A stretch of 64,000 nucleotides of DNA from Weissella sagaensis (GCF_005405285.1 NZ_BJDT01000001.1:282726-346725); one strand, 5' to 3'; shown: positions 15,321 to 25,026, counted from the stretch's first letter. Numbers and translations are program-made. Notes: generated by a model not told the origin, from the sequence alone.

Positions 15321-17054
15321 ATGGCATATCAAGCTTTATATCGGACATGGCGTCCACAAAAATTTAGCGATATGATTGGTCAAGAAGTCGTGACCAAAAC
15401 ATTGAAAAATGCCATTATTACGGGGCAAACAACCCACGCTTACTTGTTTAATGGTCCTCGGGGGACTGGTAAAACGTCGGCAGCAAAAATTTTTGCCAAG
15501 GCAATTAATTGTTTGCATCCAGTCGATGGTGAACCAGATGGTACTTGTGAGATTTGTCAGGCCATGGATGCAGGTACATTAGGTGATGTCATTGAACTAG
15601 ATGCCGCATCAAATAATGGGGTTGATGAAATCCGTGAAATTCGCGAAGATGTTACCTACGCACCAACGCAAGCAAAGTATAAAGTATACATTATTGATGA
15701 GGTACACATGTTATCAACGGGAGCGTTCAACGCCCTGTTAAAAACATTAGAGGAACCACCAGCCAATGTTATTTTTATTTTAGCAACGACTGAACCACAA
15801 AAAATTCCGGCTACGATTATTTCACGAACGCAACGGTTTGACTTTAAAAGAATTAATGCCCAAGCAGCATTTGAGAGAATGGTTTACATTTTAAATGAAC
15901 GTGGTAATACCTACGATGAAGCAGCTTTACATGTCATTGCTAATGCAGCTGATGGTGGTATGCGTGATGCTTTAAGCATTCTTGATCAGGCATTATCTTT
16001 TGGGGATGGCCATGTGACATTGGAAAATGCTTTGCTGGTAACGGGTTCCGTTACGCAAACCTTGTTAGGGCAGTATGTACAAGCAGTGGTACAGCAAGAT
16101 ACCAAGGCTGCATTGGCCAAACTTGCTGAAGTGTTGGATGCTGGTAAAGATGCTAACCGTTTTGTTGAAGACTTAATTAGTTATGCACGTGATTTATTAC
16201 TCTACACGCAAGCGCCTGAATTAGTAACGTTGGTACCCGATGAAGTATTTATGCAGTTAGCGCAAGAGCAAGAAGCGTTACTTTGGTATAATATGATTGA
16301 TCAATTGAATGAAACACAACAGCAGTTACGTTTCACGAATCGCCCAGCTATTTATTTAGAGGTATTAACCGTAAAGCTTAGTCAGCCAATTACAACAGTT
16401 GTTCAACATACGTCGATGACACCAGACTCGAAGAAACAGCCAATAAAAACGGCAGCAACCAAAATAGTTGAGCAGGCGCCAGTAGAGGCCGAATCTGAGC
16501 CAACCACTGAGCCAAAGACTGACAAAATATCACATAAGCCAGCAGTTACTGTTCATGTGAGTGAAGATCAGACATCGGTCTTTAAGGTGTTAGCTGAAGC
16601 AACACGTGGTGATTTAAATCGCATAACGGCAGTATGGGCAGACATGGTAAATATGCTGCCGGTTTCTGAGCAAGCGATGTTAAATGTGTCACGACCAGTA
16701 GCAGCATCTGCTAGTGGCTTAGTTGTTGCTTTTAATTTTGATATTATTCGGCATAATGCGATGCAAAAAAACGATCTATTGCAAACGATGGTGACGCAAA
16801 TTCGTGAATTAACGCAAGCAGCTAATGAGCGACAACTGGTATTTATTACAAGTGATGATTGGCAACAATTACGAGCTAAATACGTTGCACAACTGCCAAA
16901 TCAACACACACAAGCACAACCCATACCTGATGAAATGGCAACACAAATTTCGGATGAACCGGCAATTGATCAGCCAGTAGAACAGGCAGATAATTTAATA
17001 ACAGAAGCAAAAAACATCTTTGATGAAGCACTTGTTGAAGAAGTAGATGATTAA
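15321..17054 (+). CDS. dnaX: DNA polymerase III subunit gamma/tau
   Basis: 577 residues. AAA+ clamp-loader ATPase that loads the beta clamp and couples leading- and lagging-strand polymerases. Visible: Walker A GPRGTGKTS (about 45-53), a zinc site with cysteines in 'NCLHPVDGEPDGTCEICQA', DEVHM Walker B and the SRC-like 'ISRTQRF' arginine finger. The C-terminal third holds the tau-specific region. No convincing slippery frameshift site was found, so a single product is expected. It heads dnaX-ybaB-recR-yaaL, the usual Firmicute order. Confidence 0.95.
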   Translation: MAYQALYRTWRPQKFSDMIGQEVVTKTLKNAIITGQTTHAYLFNGPRGTGKTSAAKIFAKAINCLHPVDGEPDGTCEICQAMDAGTLGDVIELDAASNNGVDEIREIREDVTYAPTQAKYKVYIIDEVHMLSTGAFNALLKTLEEPPANVIFILATTEPQKIPATIISRTQRFDFKRINAQAAFERMVYILNERGNTYDEAALHVIANAADGGMRDALSILDQALSFGDGHVTLENALLVTGSVTQTLLGQYVQAVVQQDTKAALAKLAEVLDAGKDANRFVEDLISYARDLLLYTQAPELVTLVPDEVFMQLAQEQEALLWYNMIDQLNETQQQLRFTNRPAIYLEVLTVKLSQPITTVVQHTSMTPDSKKQPIKTAATKIVEQAPVEAESEPTTEPKTDKISHKPAVTVHVSEDQTSVFKVLAEATRGDLNRITAVWADMVNMLPVSEQAMLNVSRPVAASASGLVVAFNFDIIRHNAMQKNDLLQTMVTQIRELTQAANERQLVFITSDDWQQLRAKYVAQLPNQHTQAQPIPDEMATQISDEPAIDQPVEQADNLITEAKNIFDEALVEEVDD

Positions 17055-17078
17055 ATAAAAGAAAATGAGGAATTAATA

Positions 17079-17387
17079 ATGTTCGGTGGACAAAATATGC
17101 AACAAATGATGAAGCAAGCTAAGAAAATGCAAAAGCAAATGGAAGATGAGCAATCTGCCATTGCGCAAACAGATTACGTTGGGCATGCACCATCTGATTT
17201 AGTTTTGGCAACATTTAGTGGTGATCGTGAGTTGAAAGATTTACAAATTAACGCAGATATTGTTGATCCTGAAGATGTTGATGGCTTAGCAGATATGGTG
17301 TTGGTTGCCGTTAATGATGCCTTGAAGCAAATCGAACAAGACCAACAAAAGCGTTTAGGTCAATTTGCTCCTAAGGGTATGTTCTAA
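17079..17387 (+). CDS. YbaB/EbfC-family nucleoid-associated protein
   Basis: 102 residues beginning 'MFGGQNMQQMMKQAKKMQKQM', the typical methionine- and glutamine-rich coiled-coil start, and ending with the conserved small domain. Dimeric DNA-binding protein, always between dnaX and recR. Starts 24 bases after dnaX behind TGAGGAA. Confidence 0.95.
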   Translation: MFGGQNMQQMMKQAKKMQKQMEDEQSAIAQTDYVGHAPSDLVLATFSGDRELKDLQINADIVDPEDVDGLADMVLVAVNDALKQIEQDQQKRLGQFAPKGMF

Positions 17388-17413
17388 CATACCAATAGAA
17401 AGAAGGCGGCTGT

Positions 17414-18013
17414 ATGCAGTATCCAGAGCCAATTGCGAAGTTAATTGATAGTTATACAAAATTACCAGGTATCGGGATAAAGACGGCGACGCGATTAGCA
17501 TTTTTTACGATTGATATGCCTGAAGAAGATGTAACAAGTTTTGCGCAATCTTTGATTTCGGCAAAACGTGATTTACATTTTTGTTCAATATGTGGGAATT
17601 TAACGGAAACAGATCCATGTGTTATTTGTTCGGATAATAGTCGTGATCAAAGCACGGTTTTAGTGGTGGCAGAAGTTAAAGATTTAATGGCAATTGAAAA
17701 TACCGGTGAATATAAAGCACTGTATCACGTGCTACACGGGGTATTATCACCACTTGAAGGTAAGGGACCTGATGATATTAATATTGAGGCGTTAGTCAAT
17801 CGCTTACAAAAAGACGATACGATTCAAGAAATTATTGTTGCAACTAATGCCAATGCCGAAGGTGAAGCGACAGCGATGTACTTATCACGATTGTTAAAAC
17901 CAGCTGGTTTGAAAGTATCTCGTCTCGCAACGGGCTTATCGGTTGGTAGTGATATTGATTACGCTGATCAAATTACCTTGATTAAGGCGGTTGAAGGGAG
18001 GACGCAATTGTAA
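17414..18013 (+). CDS. recR: Recombination mediator RecR
   Basis: 199 residues. Works with RecO and RecF to load RecA at gaps. An HhH motif ('[15 protein letters not shown]') leads, then a zinc finger with four cysteines ('[17 protein letters not shown]', C57-C72 region) and a Toprim domain containing '[12 protein letters not shown]' and '[15 protein letters not shown]'. Preceded by AAAGAAGGCGG. Its stop overlaps the next start (TAATG). Confidence 0.95.
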   Translation: MQYPEPIAKLIDSYTKLPGIGIKTATRLAFFTIDMPEEDVTSFAQSLISAKRDLHFCSICGNLTETDPCVICSDNSRDQSTVLVVAEVKDLMAIENTGEYKALYHVLHGVLSPLEGKGPDDINIEALVNRLQKDDTIQEIIVATNANAEGEATAMYLSRLLKPAGLKVSRLATGLSVGSDIDYADQITLIKAVEGRTQL

Positions 18014-18276
18014 TGTTTAAATTACGAAGTAAGCGTCCTAAATTTGATGCTAAAGCTTACGATGAGCGTTTGAATCAGGCAATTGAACACGCTAAGTATG
18101 ATTATGAAAAAGCACGTATTTCTGAGAGGGCTATGTTTGAAAGCGATATTGCCCCAAGTATGATTAAATCCGAAACAGCACTTGCTAAGCAAAAGTATTT
18201 TTTCTTATTACGGGCGGCTCGACAACGTGGTATGAAAGGTCATTGGTCCACAGCTTTTGTTCATCCCGAGAAATGA
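18013..18276 (+). CDS. YaaL-like protein (DUF2508)
   Basis: 87-residue, charged, mostly helical protein ending 'RQRGMKGHWSTAFVHP'. Members sit directly after recR throughout Firmicutes; their function is unknown. One-base overlap with recR indicates translational coupling. A terminator follows. Confidence 0.85.
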   Translation: MFKLRSKRPKFDAKAYDERLNQAIEHAKYDYEKARISERAMFESDIAPSMIKSETALAKQKYFFLLRAARQRGMKGHWSTAFVHPEK

Positions 18277-18328
18277 AAAAATAATAAATTTTGTATAAAT
18301 AATGAAATTTATTGATGGTTATACGAAA

Positions 18329-18364
18329 AAGAGGTCGAAGCTATTTTGTGTCGACTTCTTTTTT
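18329..18364 (+). terminator. Terminator of the dnaX operon
   Basis: AAGAGGTCGA (18329-18338) pairs with TCGACTTCTT (18351-18360, one G-T pair) and the T-run continues to 18364. Confidence 0.85.
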
Positions 18365-18374
18365 AGGTTATAAT
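18346..18374 (+). promoter_or_regulatory. Promoter of the tmk operon, overlapping the terminator
   Basis: TTGTGT (18346-18351), a 17-base spacer and TATAAT (18369-18374). The -35 lies in the terminator loop. Confidence 0.55.
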
Positions 18375-18409
18375 TAAAAACAAATGATGATTAGAAAGTG
18401 GTGAAATAC

Positions 18410-19054
18410 ATGTCTGGGACATTTATTACATTTGAAGGTTCTGAAGGTGCAGGGAAAACATCAGTCTTACGCGCGATAGTAGAACGGCTAACACCTTTGT
18501 TAAATGAGAAACTCGTTTTAACTAGAGAACCGGGTGGACAGGGAAGCCCGGTGGCTGAGGCAATTCGTGACTTGGTATTAAATCCAAATTTACCTAGCAT
18601 GGATGCATGGACTGAAGCATTGTTGTATGCAGCATCTCGTCGTCAACATTTGGTAGACACGGTATTACCAGCGTTGGCAGCTGACAAGGTGGTCATTAGT
18701 GATCGCTATTTAGATAGTTCGATTGCCTATCAAGGTGGAGGACGTCGTCTAGGTGTAGATGCTGTGACAACGATTAATCAATTTGCGACGAATGGTGTGA
18801 TGCCAACAGCAACGGTTTATTTGGATATTAGACCAGAAATTGGCTTACAAAGAATTCAAGAGCATCGTCAAGATGAAATTAATCGCTTGGATGTTGAGGC
18901 GTTGTCGTTTCACAAACGGGTAGCTGATGCATATCATCAATTGGCTGCACAATCCCCGGAACGCTTTCTAATTATTGATGCTGAGCAAGACTTAGCAACT
19001 GTTATTTCAGATACATGGACAGCACTGATGCCAATACTTGGTATCCAGGAATAG
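18410..19054 (+). CDS. tmk: Thymidylate kinase
   Basis: 214 residues. Phosphorylates dTMP to dTDP. P-loop 'FEGSEGAGKTS' (about 7-17), the DR[YF] motif 'ISDRYLDSSIAYQGGGR' and the LID region are present. The upstream in-frame GTG at 18398 belongs to the ribosome binding site AAAGTGGTGA, so ATG 18410 is chosen. It is first in tmk-darA-holB-rsmI-thioesterase, the Firmicute order. Confidence 0.95.
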   Translation: MSGTFITFEGSEGAGKTSVLRAIVERLTPLLNEKLVLTREPGGQGSPVAEAIRDLVLNPNLPSMDAWTEALLYAASRRQHLVDTVLPALAADKVVISDRYLDSSIAYQGGGRRLGVDAVTTINQFATNGVMPTATVYLDIRPEIGLQRIQEHRQDEINRLDVEALSFHKRVADAYHQLAAQSPERFLIIDAEQDLATVISDTWTALMPILGIQE

Positions 19055-19068
19055 GAGGTTTTCACATT

Positions 19069-19398
19069 ATGAAAATGATTATTGCAATTGTACAAGATAA
19101 AGATGCGAATAAATTAGGTGGTAAGTTTGTCAAGGCAAACGTACGTGCAACCCGTTTGGCAACATCTGGAGGATTTCTTCGTTCTGGAAACACAACATTT
19201 ATGATTGGTGTTGAAGATGACCGTGTTCAAGAAGTACTTGATTTGATTGAAGAAACATCACACACACGTAAGCAATTTATGACGCCAGCAGTTAGTCTTG
19301 ATGTTGCAATGGAATCAACGGCTGCAACGCCAATGGAAGTTCAAGTTGGTGGTGCAACAGTCTTTGTTCAAGACATTGAGCAATTCCACCGTTTTTAA
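19069..19398 (+). CDS. darA: Cyclic-di-AMP receptor (DarA/PstA-like, DUF970)
   Basis: 109-residue PII-like protein, trimeric in relatives, which binds cyclic-di-AMP; downstream partners are unknown. 'MKMIIAIVQDKDANKLGGKFVKANVRATRLATSGGFLRSGNTTFMIG' is the family signature, with GGFLRSGN in the ligand loop. AGGAGG (19053-19058) supports ATG 19069. It sits between tmk and holB as usual. Confidence 0.95.
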   Translation: MKMIIAIVQDKDANKLGGKFVKANVRATRLATSGGFLRSGNTTFMIGVEDDRVQEVLDLIEETSHTRKQFMTPAVSLDVAMESTAATPMEVQVGGATVFVQDIEQFHRF

Positions 19399-19407
19399 GA
19401 GGTGCTC

Positions 19408-20412
19408 ATGGATGCTGAAGAATTAATTGCGCGTGTCAATGACTTACAGCCACGATTAATTGCGCAACTACAAAAGGCGTCAGCAAGTCAACAACTTGCT
19501 CACGCTTTTTTGTTTACGGGTCCAGCTGGGCGGGGACAAACATTGGTGGCTGACTGGTTAGCAATGCGTTTAATGTGTCCGAATATCGATGAAGATGGAC
19601 AACCTGATGGTACTTGCCATCAATGTCAACGAATTACCAATCATGAACACCCTGACGTGATTGAAATAAAACCGGATGGTAAAAGCATTAAAGTTGATCA
19701 AGTACGTTTTTTGAAAGAAGAATTTACTAAAACTGCGGTTGAAGGACAACAGAAGATTTTTATTATTAACGGTGCTGATACAATGACGAGTAGTGCAGCG
19801 AATGGTTTGTTAAAATTTATTGAAGAACCAGCACCAGGTCAGACGGCCATTTTAATTGCTGAAAATAAAGCCCAATTATTACCGACAATTGTTTCACGAA
19901 CACAGGTTATTAATTTTACTAATGTTAGTCCACAACAATTTAAAGTGGTACTACGTAATATGGGATATGCAGATAATCAAATACCGTTAGTGCAATCATT
20001 AACAGATAGCGCGCAAGTTGCTAAAGACTGGTTGATTGATGATTGGTTTACGCAAGTAAGTGAGGCGGTTTCAACATTAGCAATTGCGATGTTAGAGAAT
20101 TCTAACCAAGCATTTACACAGGTACAAACAACTTGTTTAGCTTTAGCAGGTGAACAAGCAGATAAACAAACTATTTTGATGATGTTTGCACAGGTTTGGC
20201 GAGATATTCTGTTAACAAAATCTGGTATTCAAACAAATCATTTTGCTAAAGATTGGACACAGCTAGTAAAACGATACGATGAAACCACGTTGCTGGCTGT
20301 CGTTAACATTGTGTTAGCAGCCCCACAAAAATTACAAAAAAATATTAGTTTTCAAACAACTTTAGAAGCCACCATATTAGAAAGTCAATTTAAGTTAGCA
20401 GGTTTAACATGA
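19408..20412 (+). CDS. holB: DNA polymerase III subunit delta prime
   Basis: 334 residues. Clamp-loader wrench subunit, AAA+ fold without ATPase activity: the P-loop position reads 'GPAGRGQTLVA' (lysine lost), as expected for delta prime. A zinc module follows ('MCPNIDEDGQPDGTCHQCQR'), then the SRC-type 'IVSRTQVI'. The upstream GTG at 19402 is inside the ribosome binding site AAGAGGTG; ATG 19408 is the start. Its stop overlaps rsmI. Confidence 0.93.
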   Translation: MDAEELIARVNDLQPRLIAQLQKASASQQLAHAFLFTGPAGRGQTLVADWLAMRLMCPNIDEDGQPDGTCHQCQRITNHEHPDVIEIKPDGKSIKVDQVRFLKEEFTKTAVEGQQKIFIINGADTMTSSAANGLLKFIEEPAPGQTAILIAENKAQLLPTIVSRTQVINFTNVSPQQFKVVLRNMGYADNQIPLVQSLTDSAQVAKDWLIDDWFTQVSEAVSTLAIAMLENSNQAFTQVQTTCLALAGEQADKQTILMMFAQVWRDILLTKSGIQTNHFAKDWTQLVKRYDETTLLAVVNIVLAAPQKLQKNISFQTTLEATILESQFKLAGLT

Positions 20413-21287
20413 AACAACAAAAGAGTTTTGGCACCCAGACAATGGGAACCTTATATTTAGTGCCTACGCCAATTGGTAATCTAGGTGATATGACTAATCG
20501 TTCGATTGAAGTGATGCAATCAGTTGATTTAATTGCAGCTGAAGATACGCGGCATACACAACAATTATTAAACCAATTTGATATTGATACGAAGCAAATT
20601 TCCTTTCATGAGCATAACAAAGAAAATCGTATTCCTGAATTAGTTGCCCGGCTACAGGCAGGCGATAGTATTGCTCAAGTATCCGATGCAGGGATGCCAT
20701 CGATATCTGATCCAGGACATGAATTAGTGAAAGCTGCTATTTTAGTTGATATTCCAGTTGTCCCAATTCCAGGTGCTAGTGCTGGGATTACAGCATTAAT
20801 TGCGTCAGGGCTAGCCCCACAACCATTTATGTTTTATGGTTTTTTACCACGTAAGCCCAAAGAACAACGATATGAATTAGAAACGTTAAAGGTGCATCAA
20901 GAAACAATGATTTTTTATGAAGCACCACATCGTTTGGCTAAGACCTTAAAGGCAATGGCAACAGCCTTTGGCCCGGATCGCCAGGTTGTGCTAGCTCGTG
21001 AGTTAACAAAACGTTACGAAGAGTTTTTACGGGGAACAGTTGCTGAATTAGTCACTTGGGCTAATGAGAACGAGGTTCGCGGTGAATTTGTTGTTTTAGT
21101 AGCAGGTAATGACCAAGCTGAACAAGTAGAGGAGGTAGATCCTTTAGCTGAAATGACTTCAGTGCAAGCAGTGCAAGCATTGGTTGATGAGGGTCTAAAG
21201 CCTACAGCAGCTATTAAGCAAATTGCTAAACAACGTGCATTAGACCGTCAAACATTGTATTTACAATATCAAGGAGAAAATAAGTAA
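20409..21287 (+). CDS. rsmI: 16S rRNA 2'-O-ribose C1402 methyltransferase
   Basis: 292 residues, tetrapyrrole-methylase fold. Methylates the ribose of C1402 in the ribosomal decoding centre. Family signatures: 'GTLYLVPTPIGNLGDMTNRSIEVM', 'AEDTRHTQQLLNQF', 'VSDAGMPSISDPGHELVKAA' and 'FYEAPHRL'. The ATG overlaps the holB stop by four bases. A second in-frame ATG at 20442 would give the more usual start MGTLYLVP. Confidence 0.95.
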   Translation: MKQQKSFGTQTMGTLYLVPTPIGNLGDMTNRSIEVMQSVDLIAAEDTRHTQQLLNQFDIDTKQISFHEHNKENRIPELVARLQAGDSIAQVSDAGMPSISDPGHELVKAAILVDIPVVPIPGASAGITALIASGLAPQPFMFYGFLPRKPKEQRYELETLKVHQETMIFYEAPHRLAKTLKAMATAFGPDRQVVLARELTKRYEEFLRGTVAELVTWANENEVRGEFVVLVAGNDQAEQVEEVDPLAEMTSVQAVQALVDEGLKPTAAIKQIAKQRALDRQTLYLQYQGENK

Positions 21288-22030
21288 TGGCTGTAGAATT
21301 CCGGATGCCACATGACGTCGTATATTATGAAGCTGATGTAACTGGCAAATTAAGTTTGCCAATGGTTTATAATTTAGCGATTCTTAGTTCAACGCAACAA
21401 GCGATAGAATTAGGAATTGGCCCTGATTATACTCATGACAAAGGCGTTGGTTGGGTTGTGTTGCAGCAGGTAGTCACGATTAAGCGTCGACCAAAAGATG
21501 GTGAAAAAATCATCTTAGCAACAACGGCTAAGCAGTTTAATCCGTTCTTTGCTCGTCGTCAATATCGTTTGCTTGATGCAGATGATCATGAATTGGTTGT
21601 TATGGAAAGCTTGTTTTCAATGATTGACATGGATAAGCGTAAGTTAGCGCGTATTCCAAAAGATATGGCTGAGGCATATCAACCGGAACATGTCCGTAAG
21701 ATTCCACGTTTAGCAGATGTTAGTGAATTTGATGAGTCACAAGCAATTGATTATAAAAAAGAATATGAAGTTCGCTACTTAGATATTGATTCAAATCATC
21801 ATGTGAATAATTCTAAATATGCTGACTGGATGGTAGATGTCTTGCCACTAGAATTTTTAACCAGTCATGAACCAACGGCAATGAATATTAAGTATGAACA
21901 TGAAGTCTTGCCAGGAAATCAAGTGAAATCTGAAGTACAAGTCGTTGGCAATACGACAAAGCATCGTATTATGTTTGGGGAAACTGTTTCAGCAGAAGCA
22001 ACAATTGATTGGACGTTAGTAAATATTTAA
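21287..22030 (+). CDS. Acyl-ACP thioesterase (FatA-like)
   Basis: 247 residues, double hot-dog fold. Releases fatty acids from acyl carrier protein. N-terminal half has 'VGWVVLQQVVTIKRRPK'; C-terminal half has 'YLDIDSNHHVNNSKYADWM', holding the Asn-His catalytic motif. It overlaps rsmI by one base (TAATG), a conserved neighbour in lactobacilli. Physiological substrate chain length cannot be inferred. Confidence 0.9.
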   Translation: MAVEFRMPHDVVYYEADVTGKLSLPMVYNLAILSSTQQAIELGIGPDYTHDKGVGWVVLQQVVTIKRRPKDGEKIILATTAKQFNPFFARRQYRLLDADDHELVVMESLFSMIDMDKRKLARIPKDMAEAYQPEHVRKIPRLADVSEFDESQAIDYKKEYEVRYLDIDSNHHVNNSKYADWMVDVLPLEFLTSHEPTAMNIKYEHEVLPGNQVKSEVQVVGNTTKHRIMFGETVSAEATIDWTLVNI

Positions 22031-22068
22031 GCTAAACTAAAGATATTAAGACGATAAGGAGAATAAAA

Positions 22069-23061
22069 ATGTCCGTATTAGTATTGGGGGGAGCTGGCTA
22101 TATCGGTTCTCATATGGTGGCTACATTATTAGCTGCAAAGCGGGATGTAGTTGTCGTTGATAATCTATTAACAGGTCATCGTTCATCTGTACCAGAGGGG
22201 GTACCTTTTTACGAAGTTGATATTCGTGATAAGGCAGCATTAACTGAAGTATTTGAAAAAGAAAATATTGATCAAGTTGTTCATTTTGCAGCATCTTCAA
22301 TTGTACCTGAATCAGTGGAACAACCATTGAAGTACTTTGATAATAATGTTTACGGTATGATTAACTTGCTTGAAGTAATGTTGGATTTTGATGTTAAGCA
22401 AATTGTCTTTTCATCAACTGCTGCAACATATGGTGTGGCTAAAGAAAATCCAATTAAGGAAACAACGCCACAAAATCCAATTAATCCATATGGTGAGTCA
22501 AAGCTTCAAATGGAACACATTATGAAATGGGCTGATCAAGCTTATGGTTTGAAGTGGGTGGCACTACGTTACTTTAACGTTGCTGGTGCAAAAGCTGATG
22601 GTTCTATTGGAGAAGATCATCCAATAGAAACCCATCTCGTACCAATTATTTTGCAAACGGCGCTTGGAAAACGTGAAAAGATTATGATGTTTGGTGATGA
22701 CTATAATACACCAGATGGTTTTAATGTCCGTGATTACGTTCATGTAATGGATTTGGCAGACGCTCATGTGTTGGCATTAGACTACTTAGCTAAGGGAAAT
22801 GATTCAAATCAATTTAATTTGGGATCAGCAAATGGTTTCTCAGTTAAGCAAATGGTTGAAGCAGCTCGTCAAGCAACAGGTAAGGAAATTCCAGCTGAGA
22901 TCGGACCTCGACGTGCAGGAGACCCAGATTCATTAGTTGCTTCATCAGCTAAGGCGCGTGAAGTGCTAGGTTGGGAACCAAAGTATGATGATGTCAAAGA
23001 AATTATTCGTACGGCTTGGAACTGGCTACAAAAGCATCCAAATGGTTATGAAGACCGTTAA
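22069..23061 (+). CDS. galE: UDP-glucose 4-epimerase
   Basis: 330 residues. Interconverts UDP-glucose and UDP-galactose with bound NAD, feeding galactose use and cell-surface polysaccharides. NAD motif 'GGAGYIGSH' (about 7-15), the SDR pair YxxxK in 'PYGESK' and the catalytic serine in 'FSSTAATYG'. AAGGAG precedes the ATG. It stands apart from other gal genes and ends at a terminator, suggesting a constitutive surface-sugar role. Confidence 0.95.
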   Translation: MSVLVLGGAGYIGSHMVATLLAAKRDVVVVDNLLTGHRSSVPEGVPFYEVDIRDKAALTEVFEKENIDQVVHFAASSIVPESVEQPLKYFDNNVYGMINLLEVMLDFDVKQIVFSSTAATYGVAKENPIKETTPQNPINPYGESKLQMEHIMKWADQAYGLKWVALRYFNVAGAKADGSIGEDHPIETHLVPIILQTALGKREKIMMFGDDYNTPDGFNVRDYVHVMDLADAHVLALDYLAKGNDSNQFNLGSANGFSVKQMVEAARQATGKEIPAEIGPRRAGDPDSLVASSAKAREVLGWEPKYDDVKEIIRTAWNWLQKHPNGYEDR

Positions 23062-23079
23062 TTAAAATTAAGTTAAACA

Positions 23080-23115
23080 AAAGGCCGCTGAATTCTCTTG
23101 AATTTGGCGGCCTTT
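23080..23115 (+). terminator. Terminator after galE
   Basis: AAAGGCCGC (23080-23088) pairs with GCGGCCTTT (23107-23115). The T-run is short. Confidence 0.75.
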
Positions 23116-23293
23116 AATATAGTGTTATTTTTAGATATACTTACATGTATATGAGCCTGTGTTTTGTCATCATCAAAATCAAAAATATGATATGAGGTGT
23201 TCAGTGCTCGTTATCAATGTAATAAATGTGTAGTTCTATTAAATTTGCGGTAAAATGAATAATAGTATTTTACAAATAAAGGAGTTAGGTGAT

Positions 23294-24019
23294 ATGAAAA
23301 CCATTGCTTTTGATACAAGCAATCAACCTTTGAGCGTGGCATTATTTGAAGATGACCAATTAATTGACCAACGTGAAACTAATATAAAACGAAATCATTC
23401 CACACAATTATTACCATTTATTGACGAATTGGTGCGCCAAGTAAATTGGACACCACAAGATTTAGATAATGTGATTGTTAGTCAAGGACCAGGATCATAC
23501 ACAGGTTTGCGAATTGCAGTAACGACAGCTAAAACATTAGCATTTACACTTGGCTTAACGTTAACAGGTATTTCAAGTTTGGCACTGTTGGCTAGTAATG
23601 TTAATGATGACAACGTTGTGATTGTACCTATTATGGATGCACGTAATCAAAATATTTATGCTGCCCAATATCAATGGCAAGCAGGCCATTTAACGGTTGT
23701 ACAACCTGATGCTCATATGAATCTTGATAAATTACAAGCAGCTTTAGTTAATCCGCAACAAGATATTGTATTTGTTGGAGAATGGCAACGGTTTGAAATG
23801 CAATTAAAAACAGCTTTTCCGCAGGCAAAATTTGCGAGTGATAATTTACCACATGCATCAAACAGTCTACAATTAGCTAAAGACGGTCATAAATTAACAA
23901 ATATGAATGATATTCATCAATTTGTGCCGCAATATCATCGGCTATCACAGGCTGAAGCTGATTGGGCGAAAGCACATCCTAATGACAAAGGTGGACACAC
24001 CTATGTGGAAAAAGTTTAA
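23294..24019 (+). CDS. tsaB: tRNA t6A biosynthesis protein TsaB
   Basis: 241 residues, ASKHA fold; partners TsaD and TsaE to put threonylcarbamoyl on A37 of ANN-decoding tRNAs. Signatures: 'IAFDTSNQPLSVAL', 'NHSTQLLPFID' and 'VSQGPGSYTGLRIAV'. An in-frame start at 23255 lies close to a TAAAAT -10-like element; AAAGGAG fits ATG 23294. First of tsaB-rimI-rimI2-tsaD. Confidence 0.95.
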   Translation: MKTIAFDTSNQPLSVALFEDDQLIDQRETNIKRNHSTQLLPFIDELVRQVNWTPQDLDNVIVSQGPGSYTGLRIAVTTAKTLAFTLGLTLTGISSLALLASNVNDDNVVIVPIMDARNQNIYAAQYQWQAGHLTVVQPDAHMNLDKLQAALVNPQQDIVFVGEWQRFEMQLKTAFPQAKFASDNLPHASNSLQLAKDGHKLTNMNDIHQFVPQYHRLSQAEADWAKAHPNDKGGHTYVEKV

Positions 24020-24587
24020 AGAGTGGTTGAAACTGGTCAAACAGCCAGTGCCAGAAAGTATGCAGCGTTTTCGGCAAAAAATTGTGATTAAAGATTTTGA
24101 ATTTGATTTAATGCCTGCACAGTTATCTGATTTGGCTGATATAATTGCATTACAAGAAAATGCATATCAGGGTGAAATGCAATGGCCTTTGGAAGTTTTT
24201 ACGGAAGAATTACAACGAACGAATGATCGTTTGTATGTGGTTGTTCGTCAACCGGAAACGGGTTCATTAGTTGCACTTATTGGTGGTGCTTTTCGTATGG
24301 GAATTCATGAAGTACATATTACCAACATTATGGTAGCACCCCATTGGCAAAATCGAGGGATTGGGACTTTTTTGGTGATGTATATGATGACCATTGCGCA
24401 GCAACTTGATTTTCATCGTATTTCATTAGAAGTGCGTGTATCAAATGTCGCAGCAAAAGCCCTTTATGAACGACTAGGATTTCAAGTTGTTCGACGCAAA
24501 ACGCATTACTATGGGGAAAATGATGAGGATGCGTTTGATATGGCACAAATATTAGGAGATCATAACGATCATGAACTTCTTAAATAA
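24003..24587 (+). CDS. rimI: RimI-like ribosomal-protein/N-terminal alanine acetyltransferase
   Basis: 194 residues. GNAT domain from about 35 to the end, preceded by a basic N-terminal extension ('MWKKFKEWLKLVKQPVP'). The acetyl-CoA loop reads 'QNRGIGTFLV' (Q/RxxGxG intact), followed by 'LEVRVSNVAAKALYERLGF'. ATG 24003 has AAAGGTGG eight bases upstream and overlaps tsaB by 17 bases. RimI acetylates the N-terminus of ribosomal protein S18 in E. coli and sits with tsaB/tsaD in many Firmicutes. Confidence 0.85.
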   Translation: MWKKFKEWLKLVKQPVPESMQRFRQKIVIKDFEFDLMPAQLSDLADIIALQENAYQGEMQWPLEVFTEELQRTNDRLYVVVRQPETGSLVALIGGAFRMGIHEVHITNIMVAPHWQNRGIGTFLVMYMMTIAQQLDFHRISLEVRVSNVAAKALYERLGFQVVRRKTHYYGENDEDAFDMAQILGDHNDHELLK

Positions 24588-25026
24588 ACAAGAATTAACG
24601 GCCCAACAGTTATTTCAAGTAGCTGATGATGCTTATTTGAATGGGTCACCATGGCAGCTTAAAACATTTCAAACAGAATTACTAAATGAATATACGTATT
24701 ATTTGGGGATGGTTGATGACCTAGGACGATTAATCGGTTTTGTAGGAGGTACCTACTTAGATGGTGTATTAGACATTAGTAATGTTGCAATTATGCAGGC
24801 TTATCAAAAACAACATCTTGGCGAGTTATTATTAAGAACATGGTTTAATATGTTTGTAGCGCAAACAACGGTGTTATTAGAAGTACGTGATGGTAATGAG
24901 GGCGCGAAACGTTTATATCGTCGTTTAGGCTTTGAGACATATCGCAAACGAAAAGCATATTATAATCATCCTGTTGAAGATGCTGTGCTGATGATGTTGC
25001 AATTACCAATAAGATCAAAGGAGTAA
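24571..25026 (+). CDS. Second RimI-like GNAT protein, degenerate CoA loop
   Basis: 151 residues. GNAT fold with 'LDISNVAIMQAYQKQHLGELLL' and 'LEVRDGNEGAKRLYRRLGFETYRKRKAYY'. The final glycine/alanine of the Q/RxxGxG/A loop is leucine (QHLGEL). It overlaps the first rimI by 17 bases and is followed three bases later by the tsaD start. It may be a regulatory or specialised paralogue of RimI. AGGAGA precedes the ATG by 11 bases. Confidence 0.8.
   Translation: MNFLNKQELTAQQLFQVADDAYLNGSPWQLKTFQTELLNEYTYYLGMVDDLGRLIGFVGGTYLDGVLDISNVAIMQAYQKQHLGELLLRTWFNMFVAQTTVLLEVRDGNEGAKRLYRRLGFETYRKRKAYYNHPVEDAVLMMLQLPIRSKE

Noticed and set aside
16764-16772. Programmed frameshift site in dnaX (A-run)
   Set aside because: Only an A7 run without a helping hairpin or upstream ribosome-binding element, and located late in the tau region.
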